Numbered from the stretch's first letter, positions 11,451 through 21,613 are shown. The stretch: DNA of 64,000 bases from Planctomycetia bacterium (GCA_015709575.1 CP054190.1:930001-994000), one strand, 5' to 3'. The notes: generated by a model from the sequence alone, not told the origin. Translations and numbers: made by a program.

Positions 11451-14400
11451 TTATTCCCAGCCGACGGCTCCTCGCGCGCCACAGCAGAGCACGTTCTCGC
11501 CTCCGACCAGCTCAGACGCGGCCCGCAGCAGGTCGTCGCGCGGGTCGATCCCACTTCCGCCGCGTGCCTGGACCGTGGCCGTCCATCCCCCCGGTGACGC
11601 GACCTGGAAGAACACGGGCGTTCGTCCCCTGTGCTGTGCAAACAGGTCGCGCAGTCGCGCGAGCATCAGCCGGGTGGGTGTCGTGTCAGGGGTCGCGCCC
11701 GGAGCGGTCGGCGCGAACGTGTCCGACGGCGGCGCGGCGTCGATCCGAGCCGGTCCGGTGGTGCGCAGCCGGACAACGACTTCGCGCGTCAGCTTTCGGC
11801 GGGCCTCCTCGATGGAGATCACCTCCGCCAGTCTCAGCGCCGGCTCCTCGCGCCGCCGATCGACGCTGCCGTCGAAGAAGGCGACCGCATCGGGGCGCAG
11901 CAGCGGCTGCAAGCGCGCCATTGAGTCAGGAAAGACGATGGCCTCGACGCTGCCGCTGAAGTCCTCGAGATGGGCGATCAGCATCTTCTGCCCGGCGCTT
12001 CGGCCCTGCTTGATCGGGACGGTGCGCAGCCGCGTGACCAGCGCACCGATGACGACGCGCTGGCCGTCGCTCATGTTTCGAAGCTGTGCGATGTTGGCCT
12101 GTGCAAGATGGCGGACGAGCTTCTCGTGTTGTGTCAGCGGGTGACGTGTGATGTAGAAGCCCAGCACCTGCTTCTCATGCGCGAGCATCTCGGCGTCGGT
12201 CCATTCCAACTGCTCCGAGCGAGAGGGGGGTGGTGGCGGGGCGCTCTCCATGAACTCTCCGAACATGTCGAGCTGACCGGCCCGGCGGTCGCGGGCGGCC
12301 TGCTGCCCGCCCTGCATCGCGTCCTCGATGATCTCCATCAGCGCGCGGCGCATCGCGCCGGTGCCGTCGAAAGCGCCGGCCTTGATGAGCGCCTCCAGCG
12401 CCGACTTGTTCACGCACGCCAGGTCGACACGGGCGCAAAAATCGTGCACGTCGCGGAAGCGCCCGCCCGCCCGGGCCGCCTTAATGGCCTGTACGGCCTT
12501 GAGGCCGACGCCGTTGATCGCGGCCAGGCCGAATCGCACATGCCCGCGCGGCGAGCCGGGCCGCGGCGCATCGGGCGCCGTGGTCGCCGCGGGGTCGGCG
12601 GCGCGCTCGGTGTAGACCGGCGTAAAGGCCTCATCGGACTCGTTCACGTCCGGGGCCAGCACGGGGATACCGACCGAGCCGTCGGCTTGGCGCATGCGGC
12701 GGGCCTCCTCGAGGTACTCGCCGATTTTCTCCGTGTTGCCGGTTTCATAGGTCAGCAGCGAGGCCAGGAACTCGACCGGGTAATAGGTCTTGAGGTACGC
12801 GGTCTGGAAAGCAACCAGGCCGTAGCCGGTGGAATGCGCCTTGTTGAAGGCATAGCCGCCGAACTTGAGGATGTCCTCGAAGATCTGCTCGCCGACACTG
12901 CGCGGCACGCCGTTCTTCTCCGCGCCGGAGAGAAACGGCTCACGCTCGGCGTTGATGGCCTCGATTTTCTTTTTGCTGATGGCCTTGGCCAGGCGGAATG
13001 CGCGCCGCAGAGGTACGTCGCCGAGTCGGTTCACGAGCCGCGAGACCTGCTCCTGGTAGACCATGATGCCATACGTCTCGCGCAGCACCTCTGTCATGAG
13101 CGGGTGCGGCGTGGTCCACGGTTTGCCGTGCTTGCGGGCGACGTACTCGTCGATGTACTCCATCGGCCCGGGGCGGAACAGGGCATTGGCGGCGATCAAG
13201 TCCTCGACGCGGTTGGGCTTCATCTTCATCAACACGTCGCGCATGCCGCCGGATTCGAACTGGAACACGCCGCGCGTCTCGCCGCGCGCCAGCAGCGCGA
13301 AGACCCGCGCGTCTGCCAGGTCCAGCGATTCGAGATCGATCGTCACTCCGTGATGCTGTTTCACCAGCCGCACGCACAGGTCAATCTGTGACAGCGTGCG
13401 CAGCCCGAGGAAATCCATCTTTAGCAGGCCGATCTTCTCGACCGTCGGCCCCTCGAACTGCGTGGTGACTTCGGCGTCCGGCTGCTTGAAGAGCGGGACG
13501 AAAGTGTCCAGCGGCTGGTCTGCGATCACGATACCGGCGGCGTGGACAGAGGCGTGCCGCGCGAGGCCCTCCAGCCGCCGCCCGACGTCCAGCACCTTGC
13601 GGATGACGGGATCGGCGTCGCGCAGCTTGCGCAGCTCGGCCTCGCGCTCCAGCGCCTTGTCGATCGTCATCTTCAGCTCTTCGGGGACGAGCTTGGCGAG
13701 TCGGTCCGCCTGTTGCAGAGGCACGTCGAGCACGCGGCAGATGTCGCGGATGGCGGCCTTGGGCTTGAGCCGCCCGAACGTGATGATCTGTGCGACGTGA
13801 CCGTATTTTTCGCGCACGTACTGGATCACCTGCTGGCGGCGATCCTGGCACATGTCGAGGTCGATGTCGGGCATCTCGTCGCGCTCCGGGTCCATGAAGC
13901 GCTCGAAGTACAGGCCGTAGCGCAGCGGTTCGCAGTGGCTGATGCGCAGGCAATAGCCGATGACGGTGGAGCAGCCCGAACCGCGGGCGTTCACCGGGAT
14001 GCCGTTCCGCACGCAGTACTCGACCACGTCCCAGACGATCAGGAAGTAGCCGCTGAAGCCCTTGGAGCGAACCACCTCCAGCTCGTAGTCGATCCGCTCC
14101 TGCAGCTCGGGGGTGATCTCGCCGTAGCGGCGCAGCGCTCCGGCCAGCACGATCTCGCGCAGATACTCGTCCGCGGTTTTCGATCCCGGCGTGCGGAACA
14201 CCGGCGCGTGGCGCTGCGTGAAATCAAACTCGACGTTGCACAGGTCGGCCACGCGGCGCGTGTTGGAAATCGCCTCGGTGTACTCCGGCAGCGACTCGGC
14301 CATCTGCTGCGGCGATTTGAGGAAGAACTGGTCCGCGGGGAAGCGGAAACGGTCCTCGTCCTGCACGCGGGCGCGGGTGCTGATGCAGCAGAGCACGTCA

Positions 14401-15152
14401 TGCGCCTCGACGTCGGAATGGGCGAGGTAATGCACGTCATTCGTGGCAATCAAGCCGACGCCGAGCTTCTGCGCCAGTTCCTTCAGCTCCGGGTTGGTGA
14501 GCGCTTGCTCCTGCATGCCGTGATTCTGCACCTCGATGAAGAAGCGATCCGGCCCGAAGATGTCGAGGTAGGTCTCCGCCACGGCGCGCGCGGCGCTCAT
14601 GTCACGCCGTAGCAGCGCCTGCGGGATTTCGCCGCCCAGGCACGTGCTGGTGCAGATCAGCCCGGCGCTGTGCTCGCGCAGCACGGACTTGTCGATGCGC
14701 GGCTTGTAGTAGAAGCCCTCTGTGTAGCCGATGCTGGCCAGGCGCATCAGGTTGCGATAGCCCTCCAGGTTCTGCGCCAGCAGTAGCAGGTGGTAGGACG
14801 CCTCCGACATGCCGCGCGCCTCACGGTCGCGCCGGTCGCCGGGGGCCATGTACATCTCGCAGCCGATGATCGGCTTGACGCCGGCCTCGCGGGCCGCGAG
14901 GTAGAACTCAATCGCCCCGAAGAGGTTGCCGTGGTCGGTGATTGCCAGCGCCGACATGCCCATGCCGCGGGCCGTCTGCACCAACTCGCGCACCCGGCAC
15001 GCGCCGTCGAGCAGGGAGTATTCGGTGTGGACGTGCAGGTGAACGAAATCGGCGGGGCCGCACGACGTCGCCCGATCGGCGGAGGATTTCGGCTCGCCCG
15101 GCGTCGCGCCAGCCGGGCGCATGGAGTCGATCGCAGGGTGTCCGTCGTTCAT
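11451..15152 (-). CDS. dnaE: DNA polymerase III alpha subunit
   Basis: 1233 aa, the replicative polymerase catalytic subunit. The PHP domain begins near residue 27 (FVHLHVHTEYSLLDGA, then ALAITDHGNLFGAIEF); the polymerase core holds the catalytic motif MPDIDLDMCQDRRQQ and GSGCSTVIGYCL; FRPGPMEYIDEYVARKHG and GYAFNKAHSTGYGLVAF are family hallmarks; a C-terminal OB domain begins around IGALVTRLRTVP. Proofreading normally comes from a separate epsilon subunit. The ATG with SD GGAGGG was chosen; the frame runs ~150 codons further upstream but that part is an antisense shadow of the DUF3553 gene. It probably follows that gene in one transcript. Confidence 0.97.
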   Translation of the reverse strand: MNDGHPAIDSMRPAGATPGEPKSSADRATSCGPADFVHLHVHTEYSLLDGACRVRELVQTARGMGMSALAITDHGNLFGAIEFYLAAREAGVKPIIGCEMYMAPGDRRDREARGMSEASYHLLLLAQNLEGYRNLMRLASIGYTEGFYYKPRIDKSVLREHSAGLICTSTCLGGEIPQALLRRDMSAARAVAETYLDIFGPDRFFIEVQNHGMQEQALTNPELKELAQKLGVGLIATNDVHYLAHSDVEAHDVLCCISTRARVQDEDRFRFPADQFFLKSPQQMAESLPEYTEAISNTRRVADLCNVEFDFTQRHAPVFRTPGSKTADEYLREIVLAGALRRYGEITPELQERIDYELEVVRSKGFSGYFLIVWDVVEYCVRNGIPVNARGSGCSTVIGYCLRISHCEPLRYGLYFERFMDPERDEMPDIDLDMCQDRRQQVIQYVREKYGHVAQIITFGRLKPKAAIRDICRVLDVPLQQADRLAKLVPEELKMTIDKALEREAELRKLRDADPVIRKVLDVGRRLEGLARHASVHAAGIVIADQPLDTFVPLFKQPDAEVTTQFEGPTVEKIGLLKMDFLGLRTLSQIDLCVRLVKQHHGVTIDLESLDLADARVFALLARGETRGVFQFESGGMRDVLMKMKPNRVEDLIAANALFRPGPMEYIDEYVARKHGKPWTTPHPLMTEVLRETYGIMVYQEQVSRLVNRLGDVPLRRAFRLAKAISKKKIEAINAEREPFLSGAEKNGVPRSVGEQIFEDILKFGGYAFNKAHSTGYGLVAFQTAYLKTYYPVEFLASLLTYETGNTEKIGEYLEEARRMRQADGSVGIPVLAPDVNESDEAFTPVYTERAADPAATTAPDAPRPGSPRGHVRFGLAAINGVGLKAVQAIKAARAGGRFRDVHDFCARVDLACVNKSALEALIKAGAFDGTGAMRRALMEIIEDAMQGGQQAARDRRAGQLDMFGEFMESAPPPPPSRSEQLEWTDAEMLAHEKQVLGFYITRHPLTQHEKLVRHLAQANIAQLRNMSDGQRVVIGALVTRLRTVPIKQGRSAGQKMLIAHLEDFSGSVEAIVFPDSMARLQPLLRPDAVAFFDGSVDRRREEPALRLAEVISIEEARRKLTREVVVRLRTTGPARIDAAPPSDTFAPTAPGATPDTTPTRLMLARLRDLFAQHRGRTPVFFQVASPGGWTATVQARGGSGIDPRDDLLRAASELVGGENVLCCGARGAVGWE

Positions 15153-15288
15153 GTCCGCCCTCCGGTGCCGCGGGATCGGAGGCGATGCTAACTCGCCCTG
15201 CGGGGTGCGGCAACGCAGCGGATGGCCCGCGCGCCGCACGGTGTGATCCGCGCGCGGCGCACCGGGGTCTGCGCTGCGCGCGAGCGCT

Positions 15289-15915
15289 TCAGCCCATTCC
15301 GAGCGACTGTCGGACGCGACTGCGCGCTGGCTCATCCAATTCCGCGAGCAGCGCGGCGCATTCCGACGGCGTGAGTTTGGCGCGGAGCACCGCGTAGCGC
15401 TCGCGCAGCAGCGCGTCGCGGCGGGCCGTGTAGGCGTCGTGCGCCGCGGCAAGCTCGTCGCGGGTCCATTGCGAGAGCGGGTCGGGGCAGCCGGTCTGCG
15501 CCGTGGCCCAGCGGTGCAGCGGCAGGTCCGCCGCGCCGCCGGCGTAGAGTGCCGCGATTGCGAGGAAGCGCTCGTGGGCGGAGCCGAGCAGATTGACGGC
15601 ATCGTCCGGCAGCGAGCGTAGCCGGTCGTCCGGGGTGGTTCCCGCCAGCGAATCCAGCCAGCCGGCGGCGCGCTGAACTCCGGCCGCAGGCTCCGTCAGA
15701 CGCGCCGGCGGCGAGAGCAACACGCGCTGCCCGCTTTGAAAGCGGATCGTCACTCGGAACGTGGGCGGAGCGCTGGCCGACTGGCGCACGACGCGCTCCA
15801 CCGTGCCAGTGCCCCATTCGGGCCGGGCCGGGTTACAGACTTTTCGCCCGACCAGCGCTTCGGTGACTTCGATCTCGCTCACGCGGAAACCCCCGGATTG
15901 GTCCGATCCGGCCAC
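15289..15915 (-). CDS. DUF3553-type protein of unknown function
   Basis: 208 aa from a GTG. Residues ~20-70 resemble the DUF3553 module (VGRKVCNPARPEWGTGTVERV ... FQSGQRVLLSPPARL), a small beta-barrel also found appended to some UvrD-type helicases. The rest is helical and unassigned, with LPDDAVNLLGSAHERFLAIA and a C-terminal helix rich in Arg/Ala/Leu (RYAVLRAKLTPSECAALLAEL). No signal peptide. A second GTG at 15882, behind a GGGGG stretch, is an equally possible start. It lies 136 bases upstream of dnaE on the same strand; a DNA-related role would fit but is inference. Confidence 0.7.
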   Translation of the reverse strand: MAGSDQSGGFRVSEIEVTEALVGRKVCNPARPEWGTGTVERVVRQSASAPPTFRVTIRFQSGQRVLLSPPARLTEPAAGVQRAAGWLDSLAGTTPDDRLRSLPDDAVNLLGSAHERFLAIAALYAGGAADLPLHRWATAQTGCPDPLSQWTRDELAAAHDAYTARRDALLRERYAVLRAKLTPSECAALLAELDEPARSRVRQSLGMG

Positions 15916-16115
15916 GTCCGTCGCGGCGCCCCGAGTGAACCAATGGTCGGGGCGCGGCGCTCAGTGCCAGAGTTGTACGGTCTCGCCGGCGATTTGACCG
16001 CGATACCGCCAGGATCGCAAGGGCGGCGGCGACCCGCGACATTCCGTGGTGGGTGAGCTGCTGCGCGCATCGTGCGCAGGCTCGAAGCGGATCATTTCAG
16101 ATCGAGAGGTGAGAG

Positions 16116-16691
16116 ATGCGTAAGTTTTGGACAGGGCTGTGCTTCGGTGCGGCGATGGCGGCGATTGCTCAGGCGGGCGTACTGCACGATGAGGCGGTCG
16201 ATGGCGACATCACCGGGGATCGTCTGAACCCGGCCGGGTTCTCGCTGTCACTTGGCAGCAACATCATTCGCGCCACGTCAAACACGGGGGATCGCGAGTA
16301 CGTGGCTTTGACGATCCCGGCAGGTCGGACGCTCGATGCTGTTCGACTCACAGCGTATGCCGGCGAGGATGAGGTCGCTTTCATCGCGGTTCAGTCCGGC
16401 GGCGTGATTACGGAAGATCCTGGTGCACCGGACGTAACAAACCTGCTCGGCTGGACGCACTTTGGCCCGGGCGTGGGCTTGGGACCGGTTTCGGACCTGC
16501 TGCCCGAGTTGGCGGCCGGACCCGGCGCCATCGGCTTCGCGCCGCCGCTCGCAGCCGGAGTCTACGCTTTCTGGATTCAGCAGACCGGGCCGTCGTTGGT
16601 CACGTACGAACTGGACTTCGTCACCACCCCGGAACCTTCGGCCGGACTGACACTTATGGCGCTGGCGATCGCGTTCCGCCGTCGCCCGTAA
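16116..16691 (+). CDS. Secreted PEP-CTERM-like protein
   Basis: 191 aa. N-terminal signal peptide (MRKFWTGLCFGAAMAAIAQAG) and a C-terminal TPEPSAGLTLMALAIAFRRRP, i.e. a P-E-P motif, hydrophobic helix and basic end, the architecture of PEP-CTERM sorting signals handled by exosortases. The middle is a beta-rich domain of ~140 residues with no recognised enzyme motif (YVALTIPAGRTLDAVRL, GWTHFGPGVGLG). It probably ends up on the cell surface or in the matrix. SD GAGAGGTGAGAG directly precedes the ATG. The gene stands alone between the divergent DUF3553 gene and the prepilin-like gene. Confidence 0.75.
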   Translation: MRKFWTGLCFGAAMAAIAQAGVLHDEAVDGDITGDRLNPAGFSLSLGSNIIRATSNTGDREYVALTIPAGRTLDAVRLTAYAGEDEVAFIAVQSGGVITEDPGAPDVTNLLGWTHFGPGVGLGPVSDLLPELAAGPGAIGFAPPLAAGVYAFWIQQTGPSLVTYELDFVTTPEPSAGLTLMALAIAFRRRP

Positions 16692-17081
16692 ATCGGCTGC
16701 GCAGTTATTGGACTATGTTGCGAAGTTGTATTTCCTCGGAGGGCCGCAGCCTCCACTGCTAACGGAGCGGGCGGAGCGGATCGTCGGCGTTAGTTAGCGA
16801 CGGTTAGAAAGAATGTAATTGGCGCGGCGGGAATTCAACGGTACTCTCGGCGATTGTCGAATTAGCGGAGCTGGCATTTCAACTCCCGCCGGCTCCCGAA
16901 CGAAACATGTGCCGCGGCCGCAAGGCCGATGGTTCAAGACTGCAGGGCGGCCGACAACCGCCCGGGCGCGCCGTGGTGGGTCCATGGCGAGCAGCGCGAG
17001 CGTCACGTCTCGGGTGTGTGGAGCGCAATGTTCGGCGGATCACATCACGTTGCCGCCGGGTCGCGCGGAAAGGAACACGCA
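16692..17081. other. 390-base intergenic region, no gene seen
   Basis: Separates the PEP-CTERM-like gene from the prepilin-like gene. No convincing ORF, RNA or strong promoter was found. A weak hairpin with GGAGG/CCTCC arms lies near 16739-16757, and a moderately AT-rich patch near 16790-16822 could contain the promoter of the downstream gene. Confidence 0.5.
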
Positions 17082-18236
17082 ATGCGTCACAGTTCAGTTC
17101 AGCGGGCAGCATTCACACTCATCGAGCTGCTCGTGGTGGTGGCCATCATCGCACTTTTGATGTCGATCCTGTTGCCGTCGCTGCAGCAGGCCCGTCGCGT
17201 GGCCCAGGCCATGAAGTGCCAGGCCAACGAGAAGGAATTCGCCAACTTCGCTCACATCAACGCGCAGCAGAGCAGCTCGCAGCGTCTGCATGAGCCGCAC
17301 CTCGCCTGCGATGAAGATGCGGACAAGCTCAACAGCGGCAGCACGGTGGCGAAGTGGATGGGCTCGGGCGACTACTGCTGGGGCGGCAACAACGGCGCTG
17401 ACGGCGAATACGCGACCACGGTTCGGGCTCGTTTCCAGCCGTCGAACACGTCGCAGTCGAACCGGTCGCCGAAGGGCGCCGACGGCCGTTTCATGAACAA
17501 GATCATGTTCGGCAACGACACCGGCAACTCCAAGGGGAACAAGGGCTTCAACCTGTTCCGCTGCACCGGCGATGACGGCATGATCTTCCGCAACTCGATG
17601 GTCCAGCCTGCCCGCCGCGGCACGTTCAACGCCGATGCGGATCGCACCAAGGCGCCGACGGCCGCGGCACTCGAGCAGATGTGGCAGAACCGCCTGTTCG
17701 AAGCCACCGGCAACAGCTACGTCGCCGGCCAGTACTTCTTCTTCAAGGATCACTCACGCGACAACGCGAACAACGGCGCCGGCGCGTACGTCCGCCTGGA
17801 TTCGTATCGTCGTCCGATCGACAAGTTTGCGTCGCTGTCGCGCGTGCTGCTGTTCTACGAGACGCGCGTCGCGCAGGCCGTTGCGAACGCCCAGGAGTTG
17901 AACTCGGCTTCGGTCGGCCTGCCGGGCGTGGGTGGCACGATGGGTTCACTGCCGCAGGACATTCCGGGTCATCACGGCAAGATCGGCGAGTTCAACGCCA
18001 CGTTCGCCGATGGTCACGGCGCGAAGATCACGATCAAGCGCCGCGGCACCGTCAATAACCCGATGGACTATCGCATGATCGGCACGCGCGTGAACCCGTA
18101 CTGGCGTGCCCTGTGGCGCGGCAAGGATTGGCAGTTCGACAACTACCCGATGCCCGCGATTGAGCGCGGTTGGTTCATGGATTACAGCTCGTCGTCGAAC
18201 CCGCGGTCGCTCTGGCGCGACGGCACGTTCGAGTAA
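17082..18236 (+). CDS. Prepilin-type N-terminal cleavage/methylation protein (planctomycete H-x-DG type)
   Basis: 384 aa. MRHSSVQRAAFTLIELLVVVAIIALLMSILLPSLQQAR: a short basic leader and the prepilin peptidase motif (A-F-T-L-I-E) followed by the hydrophobic assembly helix of type IV pilin/type II secretion pseudopilins. The C-terminal half has GHHGKIGEFNATFADGHGAK, which resembles the H-x9-DG element of the large planctomycete family of pilin-like proteins, with a slightly longer spacer. The middle is globular, Asn/Gly/Arg-rich and unassigned. SD AAAGGA lies 10 bases before the ATG. A strong hairpin follows the gene, suggesting a single-gene transcript. Confidence 0.85.
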   Translation: MRHSSVQRAAFTLIELLVVVAIIALLMSILLPSLQQARRVAQAMKCQANEKEFANFAHINAQQSSSQRLHEPHLACDEDADKLNSGSTVAKWMGSGDYCWGGNNGADGEYATTVRARFQPSNTSQSNRSPKGADGRFMNKIMFGNDTGNSKGNKGFNLFRCTGDDGMIFRNSMVQPARRGTFNADADRTKAPTAAALEQMWQNRLFEATGNSYVAGQYFFFKDHSRDNANNGAGAYVRLDSYRRPIDKFASLSRVLLFYETRVAQAVANAQELNSASVGLPGVGGTMGSLPQDIPGHHGKIGEFNATFADGHGAKITIKRRGTVNNPMDYRMIGTRVNPYWRALWRGKDWQFDNYPMPAIERGWFMDYSSSSNPRSLWRDGTFE

Positions 18237-18287
18237 CGGCGCTATCGAAGCCGCCCCGCTCGTGTCGGGGTTGGTTTGGAAACATGT

Positions 18288-18324
18288 GCGGGCCGGCGCC
18301 TCCAAGCGGGGGGAGCCGGCCCGC
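18288..18324 (+). terminator. Hairpin after the prepilin-like gene
   Basis: A perfect 10-bp stem GCGGGCCGGC / GCCGGCCCGC (18288-18297 and 18315-18324) whose inner bases can extend the stem further (CCTCC against GGGGG). It lies 52 bases after the stop. No clear T-run follows. Confidence 0.55.
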
Positions 18325-18459
18325 AGTTCATTCCGCGCGTCGCGGGGACGGCTTGTCCGGCGGCTTGGACCCTGCTACGGTTGATTACGCTCGCGGATCG
18401 CCCGCGGGCCGGCCGGCGGCCGCTCCTCACTCTCTCCGTGTTCTGCCGGGGCTTCCTGC

Positions 18460-20130
18460 GTGTACGACGCCCTCGTCCTGACGCGATTCCGGCTCATCCA
18501 GATGCGCAATGCGCTGGATCAGCAGTTGCGTGAAGCGCCGCTGCGCACGCTCGTCACCATCGGGCTGCTGGTATTGATCTGGGCGGCGCTGTACTTCCTG
18601 CTTTCCACCGTGTTCCGATCGGTGGATCGCTGGGGCGTGGTCAGCATCGTCGTCAGCCAGCTCATTTTTGTGCACTTTTTCGTCGTGCTGTCGGTGATGC
18701 TCTGCTTTTCCAACGCGATTCTCGGGTTCGGAGCGCTGTACGGCCGCAGCGAAGCGGCGCTGCTGCTCGGCACGCCGGTGCATGCGCGCCAGATCGTGCT
18801 GGTGAAGTGGGTCGAGGGCATGATCCTCTCGAGCTGGTCGTTCCTGTTGCTGGGCGTGCCGCTGATGCTCGCGGTGGCGGAACTCGGTCGGGTGGATTGG
18901 ACGTTCTACGGCCTTTTCGTGGTGCATTTCGTCTTTTTCGTCGCGATTCCTTCCAACGTCGGGATGCTCGCGGCGTGGATCGTGGCGATGTGGGCGCCGC
19001 GCCGTCCCGGCGCGATGGCGCTGTGGGCGGCCGTCATCGGGTTCGTGCTGGCCGTGGCGTGGATGGCGCGGGTGGTGCGCGGGCAGGCGGATTCAGCCGA
19101 GTGGCTGCACACGCTGCTGGCGCAGAGCGCGGTGGTGGCGCAGGACTGGCTGCCGAGCACCTGGACCGCCAAGGGCATCATCGCGGCCACGGAGCGCCGC
19201 CTGGAAGACTCGATCTTCTGGCTGCTGATCGTCGTGGGCAACGCGGCCTTTCTTTCGTGGATGACAGTGAACCTGCTGGCGGCGAGCTGGCCGGAGGCCT
19301 ACAGCCGGGCGCAGGAGGGGCGGCACACGCCACTGATCCGGCGCGGCTGGGTCACGGAAGCGGTGTGCTGGGTGCTGTTCTTCTATCTCCCGCGGCGGAT
19401 CCGCATGCTGATGCTCAAGGACCTGCGCGGCTTCGCGCGAGATCCTCGGCAGTGGACGCAGATGGCGATCATGCTGGGGCTGCTGATCATCTACGTGCTG
19501 AACCTGCAGCGATTGCCCGTGGACGTGAGTTATCCGCAGATGCGCGGGCTGGTCGCCTTTCTGAATCTCACGACGATCGCGCTGATCCTCGCGACGTTCA
19601 CCAGCCGCTTCGTGTATCCGCTTCTGTCGCTGGAAAGCCAGCAGTTGTGGCTGCTCGGGCTGCTGCCGACGGGGAGACTGTCGCTGCTGCTGGCGAAGTT
19701 CCTGTTTGCGATCACGGTCACCGGGCTGTCCGGCATGATTGTCATGGCGCTGGCGGTCAGCGTGCTGGAGATGCCGACGGCCTGGGCGCGCGCCAACCTG
19801 GCGATTTGCGCCGCGACCTGCGTGGGCCTGTGCGGGCTGGCGGTCGGGCTGGGCGCGCGCTATCCGGTACTCGGACAACGCAATCCGGCACGAATCGCGT
19901 CGGGCGTCGGCGGCACATTCAACCTGATCGCCAGCATGCTGTTCGTGATCGTGCAACTGGCCGGTGCGGCGTGGCTGAGCTTCAGTGAGCTTCGCACGAA
20001 CGCGGCCATGCCCGAGACGCTTTCCAGCGCGTCGATGACGATCCTGGTCTGGCTAGTTGCGTTTGGCGGGATCGTCGCCGCCGGCGCGCTGTGGGTGGGC
20101 TGGCGGCACTTCGAGCGGCTCGAGGCCTGA
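18460..20130 (+). CDS. Putative ABC-exporter-like integral membrane protein
   Basis: 556 aa from a GTG. About twelve hydrophobic segments, e.g. TLVTIGLLVLIWAALYFLLSTVF near residue 32, IVVSQLIFVHFFVVLSVMLCF, LALWAAVIGFVLAVAWMA-like and MAIMLGLLIIYVLNL, arranged as two halves separated by a cytoplasmic region with DLRGFARDPRQW. This matches the 'putative ABC exporter' type permeases seen in planctomycetes. No ATPase gene is adjacent, so the partner and cargo are unknown. No clear SD. Convergent with ugd, with a hairpin terminator between them. Confidence 0.65.
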   Translation: MYDALVLTRFRLIQMRNALDQQLREAPLRTLVTIGLLVLIWAALYFLLSTVFRSVDRWGVVSIVVSQLIFVHFFVVLSVMLCFSNAILGFGALYGRSEAALLLGTPVHARQIVLVKWVEGMILSSWSFLLLGVPLMLAVAELGRVDWTFYGLFVVHFVFFVAIPSNVGMLAAWIVAMWAPRRPGAMALWAAVIGFVLAVAWMARVVRGQADSAEWLHTLLAQSAVVAQDWLPSTWTAKGIIAATERRLEDSIFWLLIVVGNAAFLSWMTVNLLAASWPEAYSRAQEGRHTPLIRRGWVTEAVCWVLFFYLPRRIRMLMLKDLRGFARDPRQWTQMAIMLGLLIIYVLNLQRLPVDVSYPQMRGLVAFLNLTTIALILATFTSRFVYPLLSLESQQLWLLGLLPTGRLSLLLAKFLFAITVTGLSGMIVMALAVSVLEMPTAWARANLAICAATCVGLCGLAVGLGARYPVLGQRNPARIASGVGGTFNLIASMLFVIVQLAGAAWLSFSELRTNAAMPETLSSASMTILVWLVAFGGIVAAGALWVGWRHFERLEA

Positions 20131-20147
20131 GCTGTCCGCTGGACAGC
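20131..20147. terminator. Bidirectional hairpin between convergent genes
   Basis: GCTGTCC-GCT-GGACAGC, a perfect 7-bp stem immediately after the membrane-protein stop and 34 bases before the ugd stop. It can serve both strands. Confidence 0.5.
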
Positions 20148-20180
20148 CGGCAGCGATATCCGGTCGCGCCGCTGAGAGGT

Positions 20181-21503
20181 TCAGCGTTTCGCGGGCGGAA
20201 CCGCGGGCCGGCCGATGCTGTGGTACTCGAACCCGCGCCGCGCGAGCGTTGACAGGTCGAAGACATTTCGCCCGTCGAAGATCAGCGGCTGCGCGAGCGT
20301 TGCCCGGATGCGGTCGAAATCGGGGCTGCGGTACTCGTTCCACTCGGTCAGTATGACCAGTGCATCGGCGCCGTCCAGCGCCGCGTAGGCGTCCGGTGCG
20401 TACGTCACGCGCTCGCCGAGCAGGCTACGGGCGGCTTCCGCGGCGCGCGGGTCATGCACGGCCACGCTCGCGCCGCCCGCCAGCAGCGATTCAATCACCG
20501 CGATCGCCGGCGCCTCGCGCACGTCATCGGTTTTCGGCTTGAACGACAAACCCCATACGGCGAGCTTCCGGCCGCGCAGGTTCGGGCCGAGCCGCGCCGT
20601 GATCTTGTCCACGATCCTGCGGCGCTGCAACTCGTTGCGCTCGTGCACGGAGTCGAGGATGTCGTGCGACGCGCCTGCGGATTTCGCCGTCGCGGCCAGC
20701 GCGCGGACGTCCTTGGGAAAGCAACTGCCGCCGTAGCCGACGCCGGGATAGAGGAAGTGAAATCCGATCCGCGCGTCAGAGGCCATGCCGCGCCGCACCT
20801 GGTCAATGTCCACGCCGAGCCGGTCGCAGATGTCGGCGATCTCGTTGATGAAGCTGATGCGGGTTGCGAGGTAGGCGTTGGCCGCGTACTTGCACATCTC
20901 GGCCGCGGGGCGGCTCATGCGGATGATCGGCTTATTATTCAGCACAAAAGGCTTGTACAACTCGGCGACGAGGTCGAGCGCCGCTTCGTCGTCGCCGCCG
21001 ATTACGACCCGATCGGGCTTGAGAAAATCGTCCAGCGCAGCGCCTTCCTTCAGAAACTCGGGGTTGCTCACCACCGCGACAGGGTGGCGGCAGTGTTCGG
21101 CGAAGATCCGCTGCAGCTGCGCGCCGGTGCCGACCGGCACGGTGGATTTCATCACCACCACAGACGGTCCGGGCAGCGCCCGCGCGACCGCCTCCGCCAC
21201 GCCAAAGACGGCGCTCAGGTCGGCCGAGCCGTCCGGGCGCGGCGGCGTGCCGACCGCGATGAAGATCACCTGGGCGTCACGGACGCTGCCAGCCAGGTCC
21301 GTCGTGAAGTGCAGCCGCTCCGCGCGCATGTTCTCGCGCATCAACTCTTCCAGCCCCGGCTCAAAGAAGGGCGATACGCCCGCGCTGAGCGTGCGAACCT
21401 TGGCTTCGTCCTTGTCGACGCCGACGACGTGATTGCCGCTGTCCGCGAAGCACGCCGCCGTCACGAGTCCGACGTAGCCGCTGCCGATGACGCACACCCG
21501 CAT
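20181..21503 (-). CDS. ugd: UDP-glucose 6-dehydrogenase
   Basis: 440 aa. N-terminal NAD-binding fold MRVCVIGSGYVGLVTAACFA, conserved AVGTPPRPDGSADLS, and the catalytic cysteine in YGGSCFPKDVRAL near residue 259; C-terminal UDP-binding domain with GLSFKPKTDDVREAP. It oxidises UDP-glucose to UDP-glucuronate with two NAD+. The ATG at 21503 has GGAAGG nine bases upstream and is preferred to the GTG at 21512. It diverges from uxs, which uses its product, with ~110 bases between starts that presumably hold both promoters. Confidence 0.96.
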   Translation of the reverse strand: MRVCVIGSGYVGLVTAACFADSGNHVVGVDKDEAKVRTLSAGVSPFFEPGLEELMRENMRAERLHFTTDLAGSVRDAQVIFIAVGTPPRPDGSADLSAVFGVAEAVARALPGPSVVVMKSTVPVGTGAQLQRIFAEHCRHPVAVVSNPEFLKEGAALDDFLKPDRVVIGGDDEAALDLVAELYKPFVLNNKPIIRMSRPAAEMCKYAANAYLATRISFINEIADICDRLGVDIDQVRRGMASDARIGFHFLYPGVGYGGSCFPKDVRALAATAKSAGASHDILDSVHERNELQRRRIVDKITARLGPNLRGRKLAVWGLSFKPKTDDVREAPAIAVIESLLAGGASVAVHDPRAAEAARSLLGERVTYAPDAYAALDGADALVILTEWNEYRSPDFDRIRATLAQPLIFDGRNVFDLSTLARRGFEYHSIGRPAVPPAKR

Positions 21504-21613
21504 GAAACTCACCCTTCCCGCCGCCCGCGCGGCAAGCCCGTATGATACCCGCGCGGGTTCACCGTCGGCGCAGCGCGTCGTCGGCGTCCGCGGATCGAAA
21601 GGCAGGATCGCGA